Shown: piece by piece, positions 34,645-43,322 of the stretch
How positions within the stretch are numbered: position 1 is the first letter of the stretch
Layout: every line of letters starts with the position of its first letter
Position numbers and translations under genes: made by a program
Notes under the pieces: generated by a model
What the model was told of the DNA's origin: nothing
Databases searched by the model: none
What the model saw: the letters and a program-made list of their open reading frames with translations, nothing else
Source: Moraxella pluranimalium
GTDB taxonomy: Bacteria > Pseudomonadota > Gammaproteobacteria > Pseudomonadales > Moraxellaceae
Assembly (NCBI RefSeq): GCF_002014825.1
Contig: NZ_MUYU01000008.1
Span: forward strand, 1 to 62,210
Length of the DNA stretch: 62,210 nucleotides
Reading direction: 5' to 3'

Positions 34645-35565
34645 ATGACAACTTATACCGAAAATTACCGCCAACGCTTTTTTATTGACGGCTCTGTCGT
34701 GCGTGGGGATGTGGTACGCCTAACGGACGCTTACCAAACGGTCATCGCCCAAAAAGCCTATCCGGCCGCCATCAAAGCATTGCTTGGCGAGATGCTGGTG
34801 TCAGCAAGCCTATTGATTGGCACGCTCAAAATCGATGGCAAACTCTCCATTCAGCTACAAAGCTCGGATGATACTGCCAAGCTTAATTGGGCGATGGCAG
34901 AGTGCGACCATACAGGTGCGGTGCGCGCTTTGGCAGGTTTTAATGCTGATGGTGATGATAATCAAGCACTGTGGGCATCATTGAGCACGAGTAATCAAGC
35001 CTTTGCCGAGCTTGGTGCAGGCGTGCTGTTTATCAGCATTCATCCTGATAAGGGCGAAGCGTATCAAGGGATTGTTGAGCGAGTGAGCGACAATCTGGGC
35101 GAGTGCTTGGCACATTATCAAAAACAATCAGCGCAAATCCCAACCATCATCAAGCTTGCCACCAATGATGAAACCGCAGGCGGCGTGCTTGTACAGCTAC
35201 TCCCACAGAGCGATGCTGATAAAGAAAACGACCCTGATTTGTGGGATCGCTTGACGGTTTTGACTAATACGCTAAAAGCGGATGAAATCACCGATTTGCC
35301 TGCTGATGAGATTTTGTACCGCTTATATCACGAAGAAGAAGTGGTGTTGCCTGAGAGTGTGCCGCTGCATTTTGCTTGTACTTGTTCGGCAGAAAAATCA
35401 CAAGGCGCAATCATGCAGCTTGGGCTAGAAGATGCTAAGCAACTGGTTGCGGCGCATGGGGGCGCTTTGGTGATGGACTGTGGATTTTGTGGCAAAGAAT
35501 ATCACTTTGACGATCAAGCGGTGGATGCGCTGTTTGGCGTAGATGTGCAGACAGGTCAAGCTTAA
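34645..35565 (+). CDS. hslO: Redox-regulated chaperone Hsp33
   Basis: A 306-residue holdase activated by oxidation. The C-terminal zinc-binding cysteines are in FACTCSAEKS (CxC) and MDCGFCGKEYHF (CxxC), the diagnostic pair that forms disulfides under peroxide or HOCl stress. The N-terminal YTENYRQRFFIDGSVVRGDV is family-typical. Length is slightly above E. coli Hsp33 (292). It fits the redox theme of several neighbours. It is transcribed alone and ends at a bidirectional terminator. Confidence 0.96.
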   Translation: MTTYTENYRQRFFIDGSVVRGDVVRLTDAYQTVIAQKAYPAAIKALLGEMLVSASLLIGTLKIDGKLSIQLQSSDDTAKLNWAMAECDHTGAVRALAGFNADGDDNQALWASLSTSNQAFAELGAGVLFISIHPDKGEAYQGIVERVSDNLGECLAHYQKQSAQIPTIIKLATNDETAGGVLVQLLPQSDADKENDPDLWDRLTVLTNTLKADEITDLPADEILYRLYHEEEVVLPESVPLHFACTCSAEKSQGAIMQLGLEDAKQLVAAHGGALVMDCGFCGKEYHFDDQAVDALFGVDVQTGQA

Positions 35566-35575
35566 GTTCACCAAC

Positions 35576-35615
35576 AAAATACCGCTCAATCGTGATGATG
35601 AGCGGTATTTTTTTT
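35576..35615. terminator. Bidirectional terminator between hslO and the arginine-type operon
   Basis: AAAATACCGCTCA (35576-35588) pairs with TGAGCGGTATTTT (35599-35611), followed by more T. It lies between two convergent transcription units. Confidence 0.88.
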
Positions 35616-35636
35616 GTTAAGCCATTTAAGCCATGC

Positions 35637-36350
35637 TTATGATTTGGTGCTCGGTGGCACATAGCGTTTGTGGCGATTGATATGGCGTTCAAATTGGCGA
35701 AAACCAAATAAGAAAATCCAGCTAATCACCAAATAAATCACACCAGCAGCAAAGAACATCTCAAGGTTCAGATAGGTCTTGGCGATAATATCACGCGCCT
35801 TGTGCGTCAGCTCAACCACAGTGATTGAGGCTGCCAAAGCACTGCCTTTGAGCATAAAAATCACTTCGTTGCTATAAGCAGGAATCATGATACCAAAGGC
35901 ACGAGGCAGGGTGATGCGTTTTAATTTTTGGGATTTTGACATGCCGATGGCATCAGCCGCTTCAAGCTCGCCTTTTGGTACGGCTTGTACAGCGCCACGC
36001 ACGATTTCGGCGATATAGGCTGAGGTGTTGAGCGTCAAGGCGATGATGGCGCACCAGTAGTTTTTGCTAAAGACGGGTTCCCACAAAAATGAGTTTTTGA
36101 CAGCGTCAAATTGACCCAAGCCATAATAAATCAAGAAAATCTGCACCAGTAGCGGTGTACCACGAAAAAAGAAAATATACGCCGCAGGGATGGCTCGTAA
36201 CCACGCAATCGGCGACAGTCGCCATAGACCCAACGCCACGCCAAACACTAAGCCCAGTGCACAGCTCAATACCACAAGCTCAATGGTGGTGATGGAGGCT
36301 TTGAGCAGTTCGGGAAAATGCTCAAAAATCGCTTGCCAGTTCCAACTCAT
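35637..36350 (-). CDS. artM: Amino-acid ABC permease, ArtM-like
   Basis: A 237-residue inner-membrane permease of the HisM/ArtM class. It has the [20 protein letters not shown] motif near residues 61-80 and the ATPase-docking EAA loop ELEAADAIGMSKSQKLKRIT. It overlaps the preceding permease gene by four bases (ATGA), so the two permeases are translationally coupled and should form a heterodimer. It is the last gene of a seven-gene leftward operon. Confidence 0.87.
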   Translation of the reverse strand: MSWNWQAIFEHFPELLKASITTIELVVLSCALGLVFGVALGLWRLSPIAWLRAIPAAYIFFFRGTPLLVQIFLIYYGLGQFDAVKNSFLWEPVFSKNYWCAIIALTLNTSAYIAEIVRGAVQAVPKGELEAADAIGMSKSQKLKRITLPRAFGIMIPAYSNEVIFMLKGSALAASITVVELTHKARDIIAKTYLNLEMFFAAGVIYLVISWIFLFGFRQFERHINRHKRYVPPSTKS

Positions 36351-37090
36351 GATTTGCCCCCAAGCTTACGAAGTTTTTTGGCGTAGCGTGCCGCAGGATT
36401 GGCACGATCTTCGAACCACATCATCAAGACAGTGATGATGGATGTCAATGCCAAATAAATAAAGGCGGCTGCCAAAAAGAAAGTAAACGGCTGCTGAGTG
36501 GACTGGGCAGCACGCTGTGAAAAATACATCAAGTCTTGTAAGCCGATCAATGACACCAAAGCGGTATCTTTGAGTAGCACTAAGGTTAGATTGCCAAGAC
36601 CCGGTAGTGCCACCATCCACATCTGTGGCAAGATGATACGGCGAAAGGTCTGCAATGAGCTCATGCCGATACTTTGGGCGGATTCCCATTGACCTTTTGG
36701 GATGTCTTGGATTGCCATGCGAAAGACTTCGGTAGCATACGCCCCAAACATGATGGACAATGCCGCTACACCTGCCCAAAATTGGCTGATGTCGATACGA
36801 CCCGTGTAGCCAAATTGCTTGAGCAAGGCAGCCAAAATCACGCTACCGCCAAAGAAAATAAAGAATACGACCAACAGCTCAGGAATACCACGCACAATCG
36901 TAGTATAGGCATTGGCGATTTTTTCCAAAATCCAAATGCCTGACAGTTTGGCAAGCGCACCCAATAGCCCGAAAATCAGTCCAAAAATCAGACTGGCAAG
37001 TCCAAGCTTTACGGTAAGTATGGTGCCTTTGATTAAAAGCGGGCCGTAGCCTTGTAATTCAAACACGAGAAAACCTTTATGAATTTTCAA
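36347..37090 (-). CDS. artQ: Amino-acid ABC permease, ArtQ-like
   Basis: A 247-residue permease of the HisQ/ArtQ class. The entry motif is TTIVRGIPELLVVFFIFFGG, the Glu-containing variant seen in ArtQ/HisQ rather than TPLLVQ. The EAA loop is in WESAQSIGMSSLQTFRRIIL. It pairs with the coupled ArtM-like permease. It follows the fourth substrate-binding gene after about 90 bases with no obvious terminator. Confidence 0.87.
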   Translation of the reverse strand: MKIHKGFLVFELQGYGPLLIKGTILTVKLGLASLIFGLIFGLLGALAKLSGIWILEKIANAYTTIVRGIPELLVVFFIFFGGSVILAALLKQFGYTGRIDISQFWAGVAALSIMFGAYATEVFRMAIQDIPKGQWESAQSIGMSSLQTFRRIILPQMWMVALPGLGNLTLVLLKDTALVSLIGLQDLMYFSQRAAQSTQQPFTFFLAAAFIYLALTSIITVLMMWFEDRANPAARYAKKLRKLGGKS

Positions 37091-37179
37091 TCACCCGATG
37101 ACCGCAAAAACAGTCATCGGGCGTATTTTAGCAAATTTGCCTGCATCATGAAACAAAATCTTGGCACAGGTTTTGGCGA

Positions 37180-37974
37180 TTATTCCATGCCTTTTGGCAT
37201 ACCTTCTTCACCAAAATGCTTGACGACGATTTGTTTATAAGTGCCGTCTGCTTTGATGGCGGCGATGGCATCGTCAAACTTCTTGAGTAGCTCGGCATTG
37301 CCTTTATTGACTGCAACCGCTAGCTTGTCATCGCTTTGGATGTCATCCCCTTTGATGGCGAAATCCTTGCCAAGGTCGGTTTTTAGCCAAGTCAATGCAG
37401 GTAGCTTATCCGAAATCATCGCATCAGCACGGCCATTGCCCAAATCGATAAAGGCATTGTCCAAAGTATCATACAGCTGTGGCTTGCTGTTTGGATAAGT
37501 TTGGGTCAGCCAAGTGCTTGAAAAGGTTGAGCCTTGAGCGGCGATTTTGGCTGATTCGATATCGGTCGCTGATGTCGGGTCAAAGCTTGAATCTTTTTTG
37601 GCAACAAATACTAGGCTGTTGATGTAGTACGGCTGAGTAAAATCCACTTGCTCGCTACGCTCTGGCGTGACTGACATCGCTGAGACGATGGCGTCAAATT
37701 TGTCAGCTTTTAGCGCAGGGATAATGCCATCCCAAGCTTGTGCGCCGATTTCGCATTTGACTTGCATTTTGTCACACAGTGCATTGGCGATATCCACATC
37801 AAAACCGCCCAAAGTGCCATCTGGATTGGTGAAGTTAAATGGCGCATAAGCACCCTCTGTAGCGATACGCAGTACTTCACCTTCGGTTTTGGCGGCTTTA
37901 TCTTCGCCACCGCACGCAGTCAATGTCAGCGCACCAATCACGGCTGCTGCTAGACCAAATTTTGTCAATTTCAT
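37180..37974 (-). CDS. Amino-acid-binding lipoprotein, tandem copy 4
   Basis: A protein of 264 residues from ATG 37974 (AAGGAG upstream); a longer frame to 38037 has no ribosome site. The lipoprotein signal ends in LTLTAC. It is a class III solute-binding protein: LRIATEGAYAPFNFTNPDG, FDVDIANALCDKMQVKCEI, AWDGIIPALKADKFDAIVSA. It lies nearest the permeases and is clearly diverged from copies 2 and 3. By family context it binds a basic amino acid such as arginine, lysine, ornithine or histidine. Confidence 0.88.
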   Translation of the reverse strand: MKLTKFGLAAAVIGALTLTACGGEDKAAKTEGEVLRIATEGAYAPFNFTNPDGTLGGFDVDIANALCDKMQVKCEIGAQAWDGIIPALKADKFDAIVSAMSVTPERSEQVDFTQPYYINSLVFVAKKDSSFDPTSATDIESAKIAAQGSTFSSTWLTQTYPNSKPQLYDTLDNAFIDLGNGRADAMISDKLPALTWLKTDLGKDFAIKGDDIQSDDKLAVAVNKGNAELLKKFDDAIAAIKADGTYKQIVVKHFGEEGMPKGME

Positions 37975-38062
37975 CACTCTTCTCCTTGATGTGATAGCGA
38001 ACAGGTTGCCCGTTTTTATGATGACAACCTGTTCCATGTGAAACGTGTATCAATCGTCCAGA

Positions 38063-38872
38063 TTATTCGCCCAAGACAGCTGGGTCAAAGTATTTGCTGG
38101 CGATTTCTTTGTATTTGCCATTGGCTTTTAGGCTTGCCAAAGCGGTGTTGAAATGATTGGCAAGCTCAGTATCTTCCTTACGTAGAGCGATGGCGACATT
38201 GTCATTGATGTCGATAGGCTCGCCTTTGACTTCAAAGTCTTGACCTTGCTCGGTTTTTAACCAATCTGATGCAGGGGCGATATCAGACAATAGATATTGC
38301 ACGCGACCAGATGACAAATCTAGATAGGCGTTGACTTGCTTGTCGTAGATTTTTAGCTCGGCTTTTGGATGATTGGTTTCGATATAGCCTGATGCGACGG
38401 TGGCTTGCTGTGCGGCAACGGCTTTACCATCGATATCTTTGATGGTGGCGGTGTCGCCTTTTTTGCCAACCAAGACCAGCTTGTTATTGAAGTATGGGTC
38501 GCTAAAATTCACTGTCTTGCGACGCTCATCAGTCGCTGACATACTAGCAAAGATGGCATCGTATTTGTTGGCGGTCAAGCCAGGGATTAGGCTGTCCCAG
38601 TCATGCGATGCGATGGTGCATTTGGCTTTCATCTCTTCGCATAGTGCATGAATCAAGTCAATCTCAAAGCCTTGATGCTTACCTTCGGCATCTAGATAGC
38701 TAAATGGCTTGTAGTTTGATTCGGTGGCGATACGTAAATCATTCAAATCCGCTTTGGCGCTCGCAGCCGGTGCATCAGCAGGGGCGGCTTCGGCGGTTTT
38801 TTCGGCAGGTTGGCTACAAGCACTGATAGCAAGTGCCAATAGACCCGAACCAAGTAGATGAAATTTTTTCAT
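38063..38872 (-). CDS. Amino-acid-binding lipoprotein, tandem copy 3
   Basis: A 269-residue lipoprotein (signal ending in LAISAC). The core LRIATESNYKPFSYLDAEGK, HDWDSLIPGLTANKYDAIFA and LKTEQGQDFEVKGEPIDIND aligns over its whole length with copy 2, far more closely than with copies 1 and 4, so copies 2 and 3 are a recent tandem duplication. A ribosome site AAGGAA precedes the ATG. Substitutions such as Ser for Gly around the ligand pocket may give altered specificity; this is inference. Confidence 0.88.
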   Translation of the reverse strand: MKKFHLLGSGLLALAISACSQPAEKTAEAAPADAPAASAKADLNDLRIATESNYKPFSYLDAEGKHQGFEIDLIHALCEEMKAKCTIASHDWDSLIPGLTANKYDAIFASMSATDERRKTVNFSDPYFNNKLVLVGKKGDTATIKDIDGKAVAAQQATVASGYIETNHPKAELKIYDKQVNAYLDLSSGRVQYLLSDIAPASDWLKTEQGQDFEVKGEPIDINDNVAIALRKEDTELANHFNTALASLKANGKYKEIASKYFDPAVLGE

Positions 38873-38897
38873 AGCAATTCCTTTGTATTACTGAGTA

Positions 38898-39695
38898 TTA
38901 CTGAGCCTTAACGGTATCGCCAAGATGCTTAGCGGCGATTTCGGCATATTTGCCATTGGCTTTTAGGCTTGCCAAGGCGGCGTTAAATGAAGCTTTTAGC
39001 TCGGCATCATCTTTGCGGACTGCGATACCAACTTTATCGCCGATATCGATAGGTTCGCCTTTGATTTCAAAGCCTTGACCCTGTTCAGTGGTCAGCCAAT
39101 CGGTCACTGGCATGATGTCAGATAGCATGAGTTCAGCACGACCTGCGGTCAAATCCAGATAAGCATTGTCTTGCTTGTCATAGGTTTTGACAGTGGCTTG
39201 TGGGTAATTTTTGGCAAGATAATCGGCTGATACGGTGGCTTGCTGTGTGGCGACAGTTTTGCCTGCGATGTCATTGATGGTGATGGCATCACCTTTTTTG
39301 CCAATCAATACCAAAGTATTATCAAAATATGGCTCGCTAAAATCAACCACTTTTAGACGCTCTTCGGTGATTGACATCCCTGCCATGATGGCATCCGCTT
39401 TGTTGGCTTGTAGGCTTGGGATTAGGCTGTCCCAGTCTTGTGAGATGATTTCGCACTTGGCTTTCATCTCTTCGCACAGTGCATTGGCAAGGTCAATCTC
39501 AAAGCCTGCTAGGTTGCCTTGGGTGTCAAGGTAGCTAAATGGCTTAAAGTTAGATTCGGTGGCAATGCGAATTTGCTTTTCGGCAGCGGTGTCTGCTGCA
39601 GGGGCAGCAGCTGCGGTGTCAGGCTTGTCATTACCACAAGCAGACAGTACAGCAGCGGTGAGTAGGGCGGTGGCAAACTTAACGGTATGTTTCAT
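38898..39695 (-). CDS. Amino-acid-binding lipoprotein, tandem copy 2
   Basis: A protein of 265 residues from ATG 39695, chosen because GGAG lies six bases upstream; ATG 39707 is four codons further. The lipoprotein signal ends in AAVLSAC, with an Ala/Asp-rich linker. The core is IRIATESNFKPFSYLDTQGN, QDWDSLIPSLQANKADAIMA, LTTEQGQGFEIKGEPIDIGD. It is a close paralogue of copy 3, 25 bases downstream. It is expected to present a basic amino acid to the shared ArtQM-like permease. Confidence 0.88.
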   Translation of the reverse strand: MKHTVKFATALLTAAVLSACGNDKPDTAAAAPAADTAAEKQIRIATESNFKPFSYLDTQGNLAGFEIDLANALCEEMKAKCEIISQDWDSLIPSLQANKADAIMAGMSITEERLKVVDFSEPYFDNTLVLIGKKGDAITINDIAGKTVATQQATVSADYLAKNYPQATVKTYDKQDNAYLDLTAGRAELMLSDIMPVTDWLTTEQGQGFEIKGEPIDIGDKVGIAVRKDDAELKASFNAALASLKANGKYAEIAAKHLGDTVKAQ

Positions 39696-39765
39696 GACAA
39701 ACTCCAAAAAAAAGATAAAAAGGGCGTGGCAATCACGCCCAAGTTGTGGTCAAATGAGCGTTGGA

Positions 39766-40554
39766 TTATTTAGCAAAATATACTGCTTTGATTTCGTCCA
39801 ATTTGCCACTTTCTTTGACTTTGGCAAGTGCTGCATCGATGTCAGCTTTTAGGGCGTCGCCTTTACGTACGGCGATACCTAGATTGTCATTGTTGTCAAT
39901 TTCTTCGCCAACCAGACCAAAGGCTTCGTTGCCTGGTTGTTTTAGCCAATCAGAGGCTGATACTTTTTCTGCCATGACAGCGGCGTTACGACCTGCTTTC
40001 ATGTCCAGATAAGCATTGGTGTAGGTGTCATATAGCTGAACGGTGTTGCCGTCTTTGCCATCATAGTTTTTGCTGATGTAGTCAGCGCCTGTGGTTGAGC
40101 GTTGGCTACCTAGCACAAGACCTTTGATGTTATTTGGGTCAAAGCTACCGTCTTTTTTGGCAAGCCACATCATGGTGTTAGCAAAATACGGCTCACTAAA
40201 GTCAACCTGTGCTTGACGTTCAGGGGTGATAGACATACCTGCGATGATGGCATCGTATTTATTCGCCATTAGACCCGGGATTAGACCGTCCCAATCTTGG
40301 GCGACGACTTCACAGTGTGCATTCATCTCAGCACAGACCGCATTGATGACATCAATATCAAAGCCGATGATTTTGCCATCGGCATCGGTGTCGTTGAACG
40401 GAGGGTATGCCGCTTCGGTGGCGATTTTTAGGTGGCGTTGTTCGGTTTTGGTAGCGTCAGCTTTTGGTGCGTCAGCTGCTGGGGCTTTGTCTTGGTTGCA
40501 GCCAGCCAGTGCGATGGCGCTGATGATACCGAAAGTAGCGAGACGATTTAGCAT
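39766..40554 (-). CDS. Amino-acid-binding lipoprotein, tandem copy 1
   Basis: A 262-residue lipoprotein (signal ending in IALAGC, linker with Ala/Asp/Lys). The core is LKIATEAAYPPFNDTDADGK, AQDWDGLIPGLMANKYDAII, SDWLKQPGNEAFGLVGEEID. It is the first of four consecutive binding proteins, directly after the ATPase gene with 33 bases between. It has an extra segment (YDGKDGNTVQLYDTYTNAYL) relative to copies 2 and 3. Its ligand is probably a basic amino acid. Confidence 0.88.
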   Translation of the reverse strand: MLNRLATFGIISAIALAGCNQDKAPAADAPKADATKTEQRHLKIATEAAYPPFNDTDADGKIIGFDIDVINAVCAEMNAHCEVVAQDWDGLIPGLMANKYDAIIAGMSITPERQAQVDFSEPYFANTMMWLAKKDGSFDPNNIKGLVLGSQRSTTGADYISKNYDGKDGNTVQLYDTYTNAYLDMKAGRNAAVMAEKVSASDWLKQPGNEAFGLVGEEIDNNDNLGIAVRKGDALKADIDAALAKVKESGKLDEIKAVYFAK

Positions 40555-40587
40555 GGTAAAATCCTTCGTGTTGAGAGAAACAAAAAT

Positions 40588-41361
40588 TTAGCGGTGTGAC
40601 GCCATAAACTCACGCACGCGCGCTGATTTTGGGTTGTCAAAGACTTCTTCGGGCGTGCCAATCTCTTCGATGCGACCTTGATGCAAGAACACCACTTTGC
40701 TTGAGACTTCACGAGCAAAGCGCATCTCATGGGTGACAATCAGCATGGTGCGACCTTCGGCGGCCAGCTCACGCATGACAGCCAGCACTTCATTGACCAG
40801 CTCAGGGTCGAGTGCTGATGTCGGCTCGTCGAATAATAGCACTTGTGGCTTCATTGCCAAAGCACGAGCGATGGCGACACGTTGGCGTTGACCACCTGAC
40901 AGATTGTCAGGATAGGCATCTTTTTTGTCCAATAGACCGACCTTGGTCAATAGACGCTCAGCATCTTTGATGGCTTCATCCTTACTGATGCCCAGTACTT
41001 GGGTTGGGCCTTCGATGATGTTTTGTAAAATGGTTTTGTGTGGCCATAGGTTAAAGCTTTGGAACACAAAGCCAATCTTTGAGCGGAATTTTTCTAGCTG
41101 ACGGTTATCCGCCGCCACAAGCTCGCCGTTTTTGGTTTTGAGTTTGAGCTCTTCTTGACCGACGATGATTTTGCCTGAAGTTGGGTTCTCAAGCAGGTTA
41201 ACACAGCGTAGCAAGGTTGATTTGCCTGAACCTGATGAACCCAAAATGCTAATCACGTCGCCATCATGAGCGGTCAAAGAAACGCCTTTTAGTACTTCAA
41301 GTGAGCCGTAGCTTTTATGAATGTCTTGTAAGTCAAGGGCAATCGGGCGTAAATCGGTCAT
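40588..41361 (-). CDS. artP: Basic amino-acid ABC transporter ATPase, ArtP/HisP-like
   Basis: A 257-residue ATPase. Walker A is [10 protein letters not shown] (~34-43), the Q-loop is in [10 protein letters not shown], the signature is [16 protein letters not shown] and Walker B is [14 protein letters not shown]. The [20 protein letters not shown] insertion is typical of HisP/ArtP. It is the promoter-proximal gene of the operon ATPase, four binding proteins, two permeases. The order recalls E. coli artPIQM with artI expanded to four copies. Confidence 0.9.
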   Translation of the reverse strand: MTDLRPIALDLQDIHKSYGSLEVLKGVSLTAHDGDVISILGSSGSGKSTLLRCVNLLENPTSGKIIVGQEELKLKTKNGELVAADNRQLEKFRSKIGFVFQSFNLWPHKTILQNIIEGPTQVLGISKDEAIKDAERLLTKVGLLDKKDAYPDNLSGGQRQRVAIARALAMKPQVLLFDEPTSALDPELVNEVLAVMRELAAEGRTMLIVTHEMRFAREVSSKVVFLHQGRIEEIGTPEEVFDNPKSARVREFMASHR

Positions 41362-41602
41362 GAAAATTCCTATTGATGAATATTCTTAAAATCACATATA
41401 CAAAAAACTCGCCAAACCCTGGCATGACAAAAGTATAAATTTGTACTAGCATATTTTTACCCAAAACCAAGATAAAGGCAAACATTTTTCACGTTTTTTG
41501 CACGATTTTTCACAAAAACTTCTAAAAAATTGCCACAATGTGCCAAAAGCCAAGCAAATTCACCCGTTGCACCCGACAAATCACGCAAAAATGGTGGTAT
41601 TT

Positions 41603-41632
41603 TTGCCCAAGAGTGCTTACAATGCCTATCAT
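41603..41632 (+). promoter_or_regulatory. Candidate proA promoter
   Basis: TTGCCC (41603-41608) and TATCAT (41627-41632) are spaced by 18 bases, about 54 bases before the proA ATG. The 324-base gap between the arginine-type operon and proA otherwise shows only a weak leftward -10 box (AGTATA at 41432-41437) and no gene. Confidence 0.4.
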
Positions 41633-41685
41633 AGCATCTGATAATTTCTATCAATGACGACCAAAATCCCAAAGGAAATGCCGAC

Positions 41686-42966
41686 ATGACCACCATCACC
41701 GATGTTCCAAGCTATATGAAGTTGGTCGGTAGCCAAGCCAAAGCCGCTGCCGCTGTGCTTGCCGCCGCCGACACCCAAACCAAAAATCACGCCCTAAGCT
41801 GTATCAAGCAGGTGTTGATTGAGCAAAAACAAGCCGTACTTGATGCTAATGCCATTGATGTCAAGGCAGGGCAGGATAATGGGCTTGAGGCGTCACTGCT
41901 TGACCGTTTGGTGCTTAATGACGCACGTTTTGATGGTATGATTGCATCGCTGGATGATGTGATTGCCCTGCCTGACCCTGTGGGTGAAATCAGCCAAATG
42001 ACCTATCGTCCATCGGGCATCCAGCTGGGTAAGATGCGAGTGCCACTCGGCGTCGTCGGGATGATTTATGAGTCTCGCCCAAATGTCACCATTGAGGCAG
42101 CAAGCCTTGCCATCAAATCGGGCAATGCCATCATCTTGCGGGGTGGTTCTGAGGCGTATCACTCCAACCAAGCCATTGCTACCTGTATCCATGCAGGGCT
42201 TAAGATGGCAGGCGTGCCACAGGATGTGGTGCAGGTGCTCGCAACGACAGACCGCTCGGCGGTGGATCATTTGATCACGATGAAAGAGTCGGTCGATGTG
42301 GTGATTCCCCGTGGTGGCAAGGGGCTGATTGAGCGTATCAGTCGTGGGGCAAGCGTGCCGGTGATTAAGCATCTGGATGGTAATTGTCACACCTATATCG
42401 ATAAAGATGCCAATCACGATATGGCAATCAAGGTCGCTACCAATGCCAAAACATCACGCTATGGCACGTGTAATACTATGGAGACGCTGCTCGTGCATGA
42501 AACGGTGGCGAAAGAATTACTGCCTGCCATCACACAGGCGATGATGGATGCGGATAGTGCCATGCAGTTTCGACTGTGTCCGATGAGCCATGAGATTCTA
42601 GGACAAGGTGATGCCTATCAAATGGCGAGTGAGGACGATTGGTACGCTGAGTATCTCGCGCCGATTTTGGCAGTCAAAGTGGTGGGCAACCTAGATGATG
42701 CCATCAGCCACATCAATCACTATGGCAGCCATCATACCGATGTCATCATCACTGAGAACTACACCACCGCCAATGCATTCGTGCGTCGTGTCGATTCATC
42801 AAGTGTGATGGTCAATGCATCCAGCCGATTTGCCGATGGCTTTGAATATGGCTTGGGTGCTGAGATTGGCATCTCAACGGATAAGATTCACGCTCGTGGC
42901 CCTGTGGGTCTGCATGGACTGACTTCTGAAAAATGGGTGGTCTTTGGGCATGGGGAAGTGCGATAG
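41686..42966 (+). CDS. proA: Gamma-glutamyl phosphate reductase
   Basis: A 426-residue NADPH-dependent enzyme reducing gamma-glutamyl phosphate to the semialdehyde in proline synthesis. Family motifs include [17 protein letters not shown] (~117-133), [13 protein letters not shown], and the catalytic-Cys region [16 protein letters not shown]. The C-terminus has [20 protein letters not shown]. Length is normal (about 420). No proB is adjacent. The promoter of the phase-variable cluster begins 15 bases after its stop. Confidence 0.96.
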   Translation: MTTITDVPSYMKLVGSQAKAAAAVLAAADTQTKNHALSCIKQVLIEQKQAVLDANAIDVKAGQDNGLEASLLDRLVLNDARFDGMIASLDDVIALPDPVGEISQMTYRPSGIQLGKMRVPLGVVGMIYESRPNVTIEAASLAIKSGNAIILRGGSEAYHSNQAIATCIHAGLKMAGVPQDVVQVLATTDRSAVDHLITMKESVDVVIPRGGKGLIERISRGASVPVIKHLDGNCHTYIDKDANHDMAIKVATNAKTSRYGTCNTMETLLVHETVAKELLPAITQAMMDADSAMQFRLCPMSHEILGQGDAYQMASEDDWYAEYLAPILAVKVVGNLDDAISHINHYGSHHTDVIITENYTTANAFVRRVDSSSVMVNASSRFADGFEYGLGAEIGISTDKIHARGPVGLHGLTSEKWVVFGHGEVR

Positions 42967-42980
42967 CGTGAAAAAGATAG

Positions 42981-43009
42981 TTTAATTTCATACCGTCTTT
43001 GTTTATAAT
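42981..43009 (+). promoter_or_regulatory. Candidate promoter of the phase-variable defence cluster
   Basis: TTTAAT (42981-42986) and a perfect TATAAT (43004-43009) are spaced by 17 bases, just after proA and about 55 bases before the 10-bp tandem repeat. Transcripts from here would carry the repeat tract in their 5' part. Confidence 0.5.
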
Positions 43010-43322
43010 GCAAATAATTATTTACCAAAAAATACTTGCAATGTCTAAATACTTTCTGCTAGCGTTCAGCGTTGTTCAGCGTTGTTCAGCGTTGTTCAGC
43101 GTTGTTCAGCGTTGTTCAGCGTTGTTCAGCGTTGTTCAGCGTTGTTCAGCGTTGTTCAGCGTTGTTCAGCGTTGTTCAGCGTTGTTCAGCGTTGTTCAGC
43201 GTTGGCTGATTTCGTCTCAATTTTCTAATCAAGCTCCATTCATCTTAAGTCTGCCTAATATTATGGGCGGACTTTTTGTTGTCCAAAATTTATATCAACT
43301 CCAAAAAGGCGGTGCAAAATGA
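43008..43322 (+). CDS. Repeat-containing leader open reading frame
   Basis: The frame runs from ATG 43008 (another ATG is at 43041), through the whole 10-bp repeat, to a TGA that overlaps the ATG of the first methyltransferase gene (ATGA). The repeat encodes a 10-residue unit, SVVQRCSALF. Only one of the three frames leaving the repeat continues to that overlap; the other two hit stops within about 35 bases. Translation through it could therefore couple to the methyltransferase in one of three repeat-number states. There is no clear ribosome site, so it may instead be an untranslated leader. Confidence 0.35.
   Translation: MQIIIYQKILAMSKYFLLAFSVVQRCSALFSVVQRCSALFSVVQRCSALFSVVQRCSALFSVVQRWLISSQFSNQAPFILSLPNIMGGLFVVQNLYQLQKGGAK
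43064..43204 (+). repeat. 10-bp tandem repeat (GTTGTTCAGC)x13, phase-variation tract
   Basis: Thirteen perfect GTTGTTCAGC units (43071-43200), preceded by a partial unit (GTTCAGC) and followed by GTTG. The lack of any variation between units suggests recent expansion and ongoing slippage. Because 10 is not a multiple of 3, each gain or loss changes the reading frame across the tract, and also the promoter-to-gene distance. Confidence 0.97.

Noticed and set aside
42189..42198. CC plus ATGCAGGG in proA matches the first 8 bases of the orphan repeat's spacer-like flank
   Set aside because: An 8-base seed with a CC motif is not rare enough in a window this size, and pairing stops soon after. proA is not a plausible toxin target.
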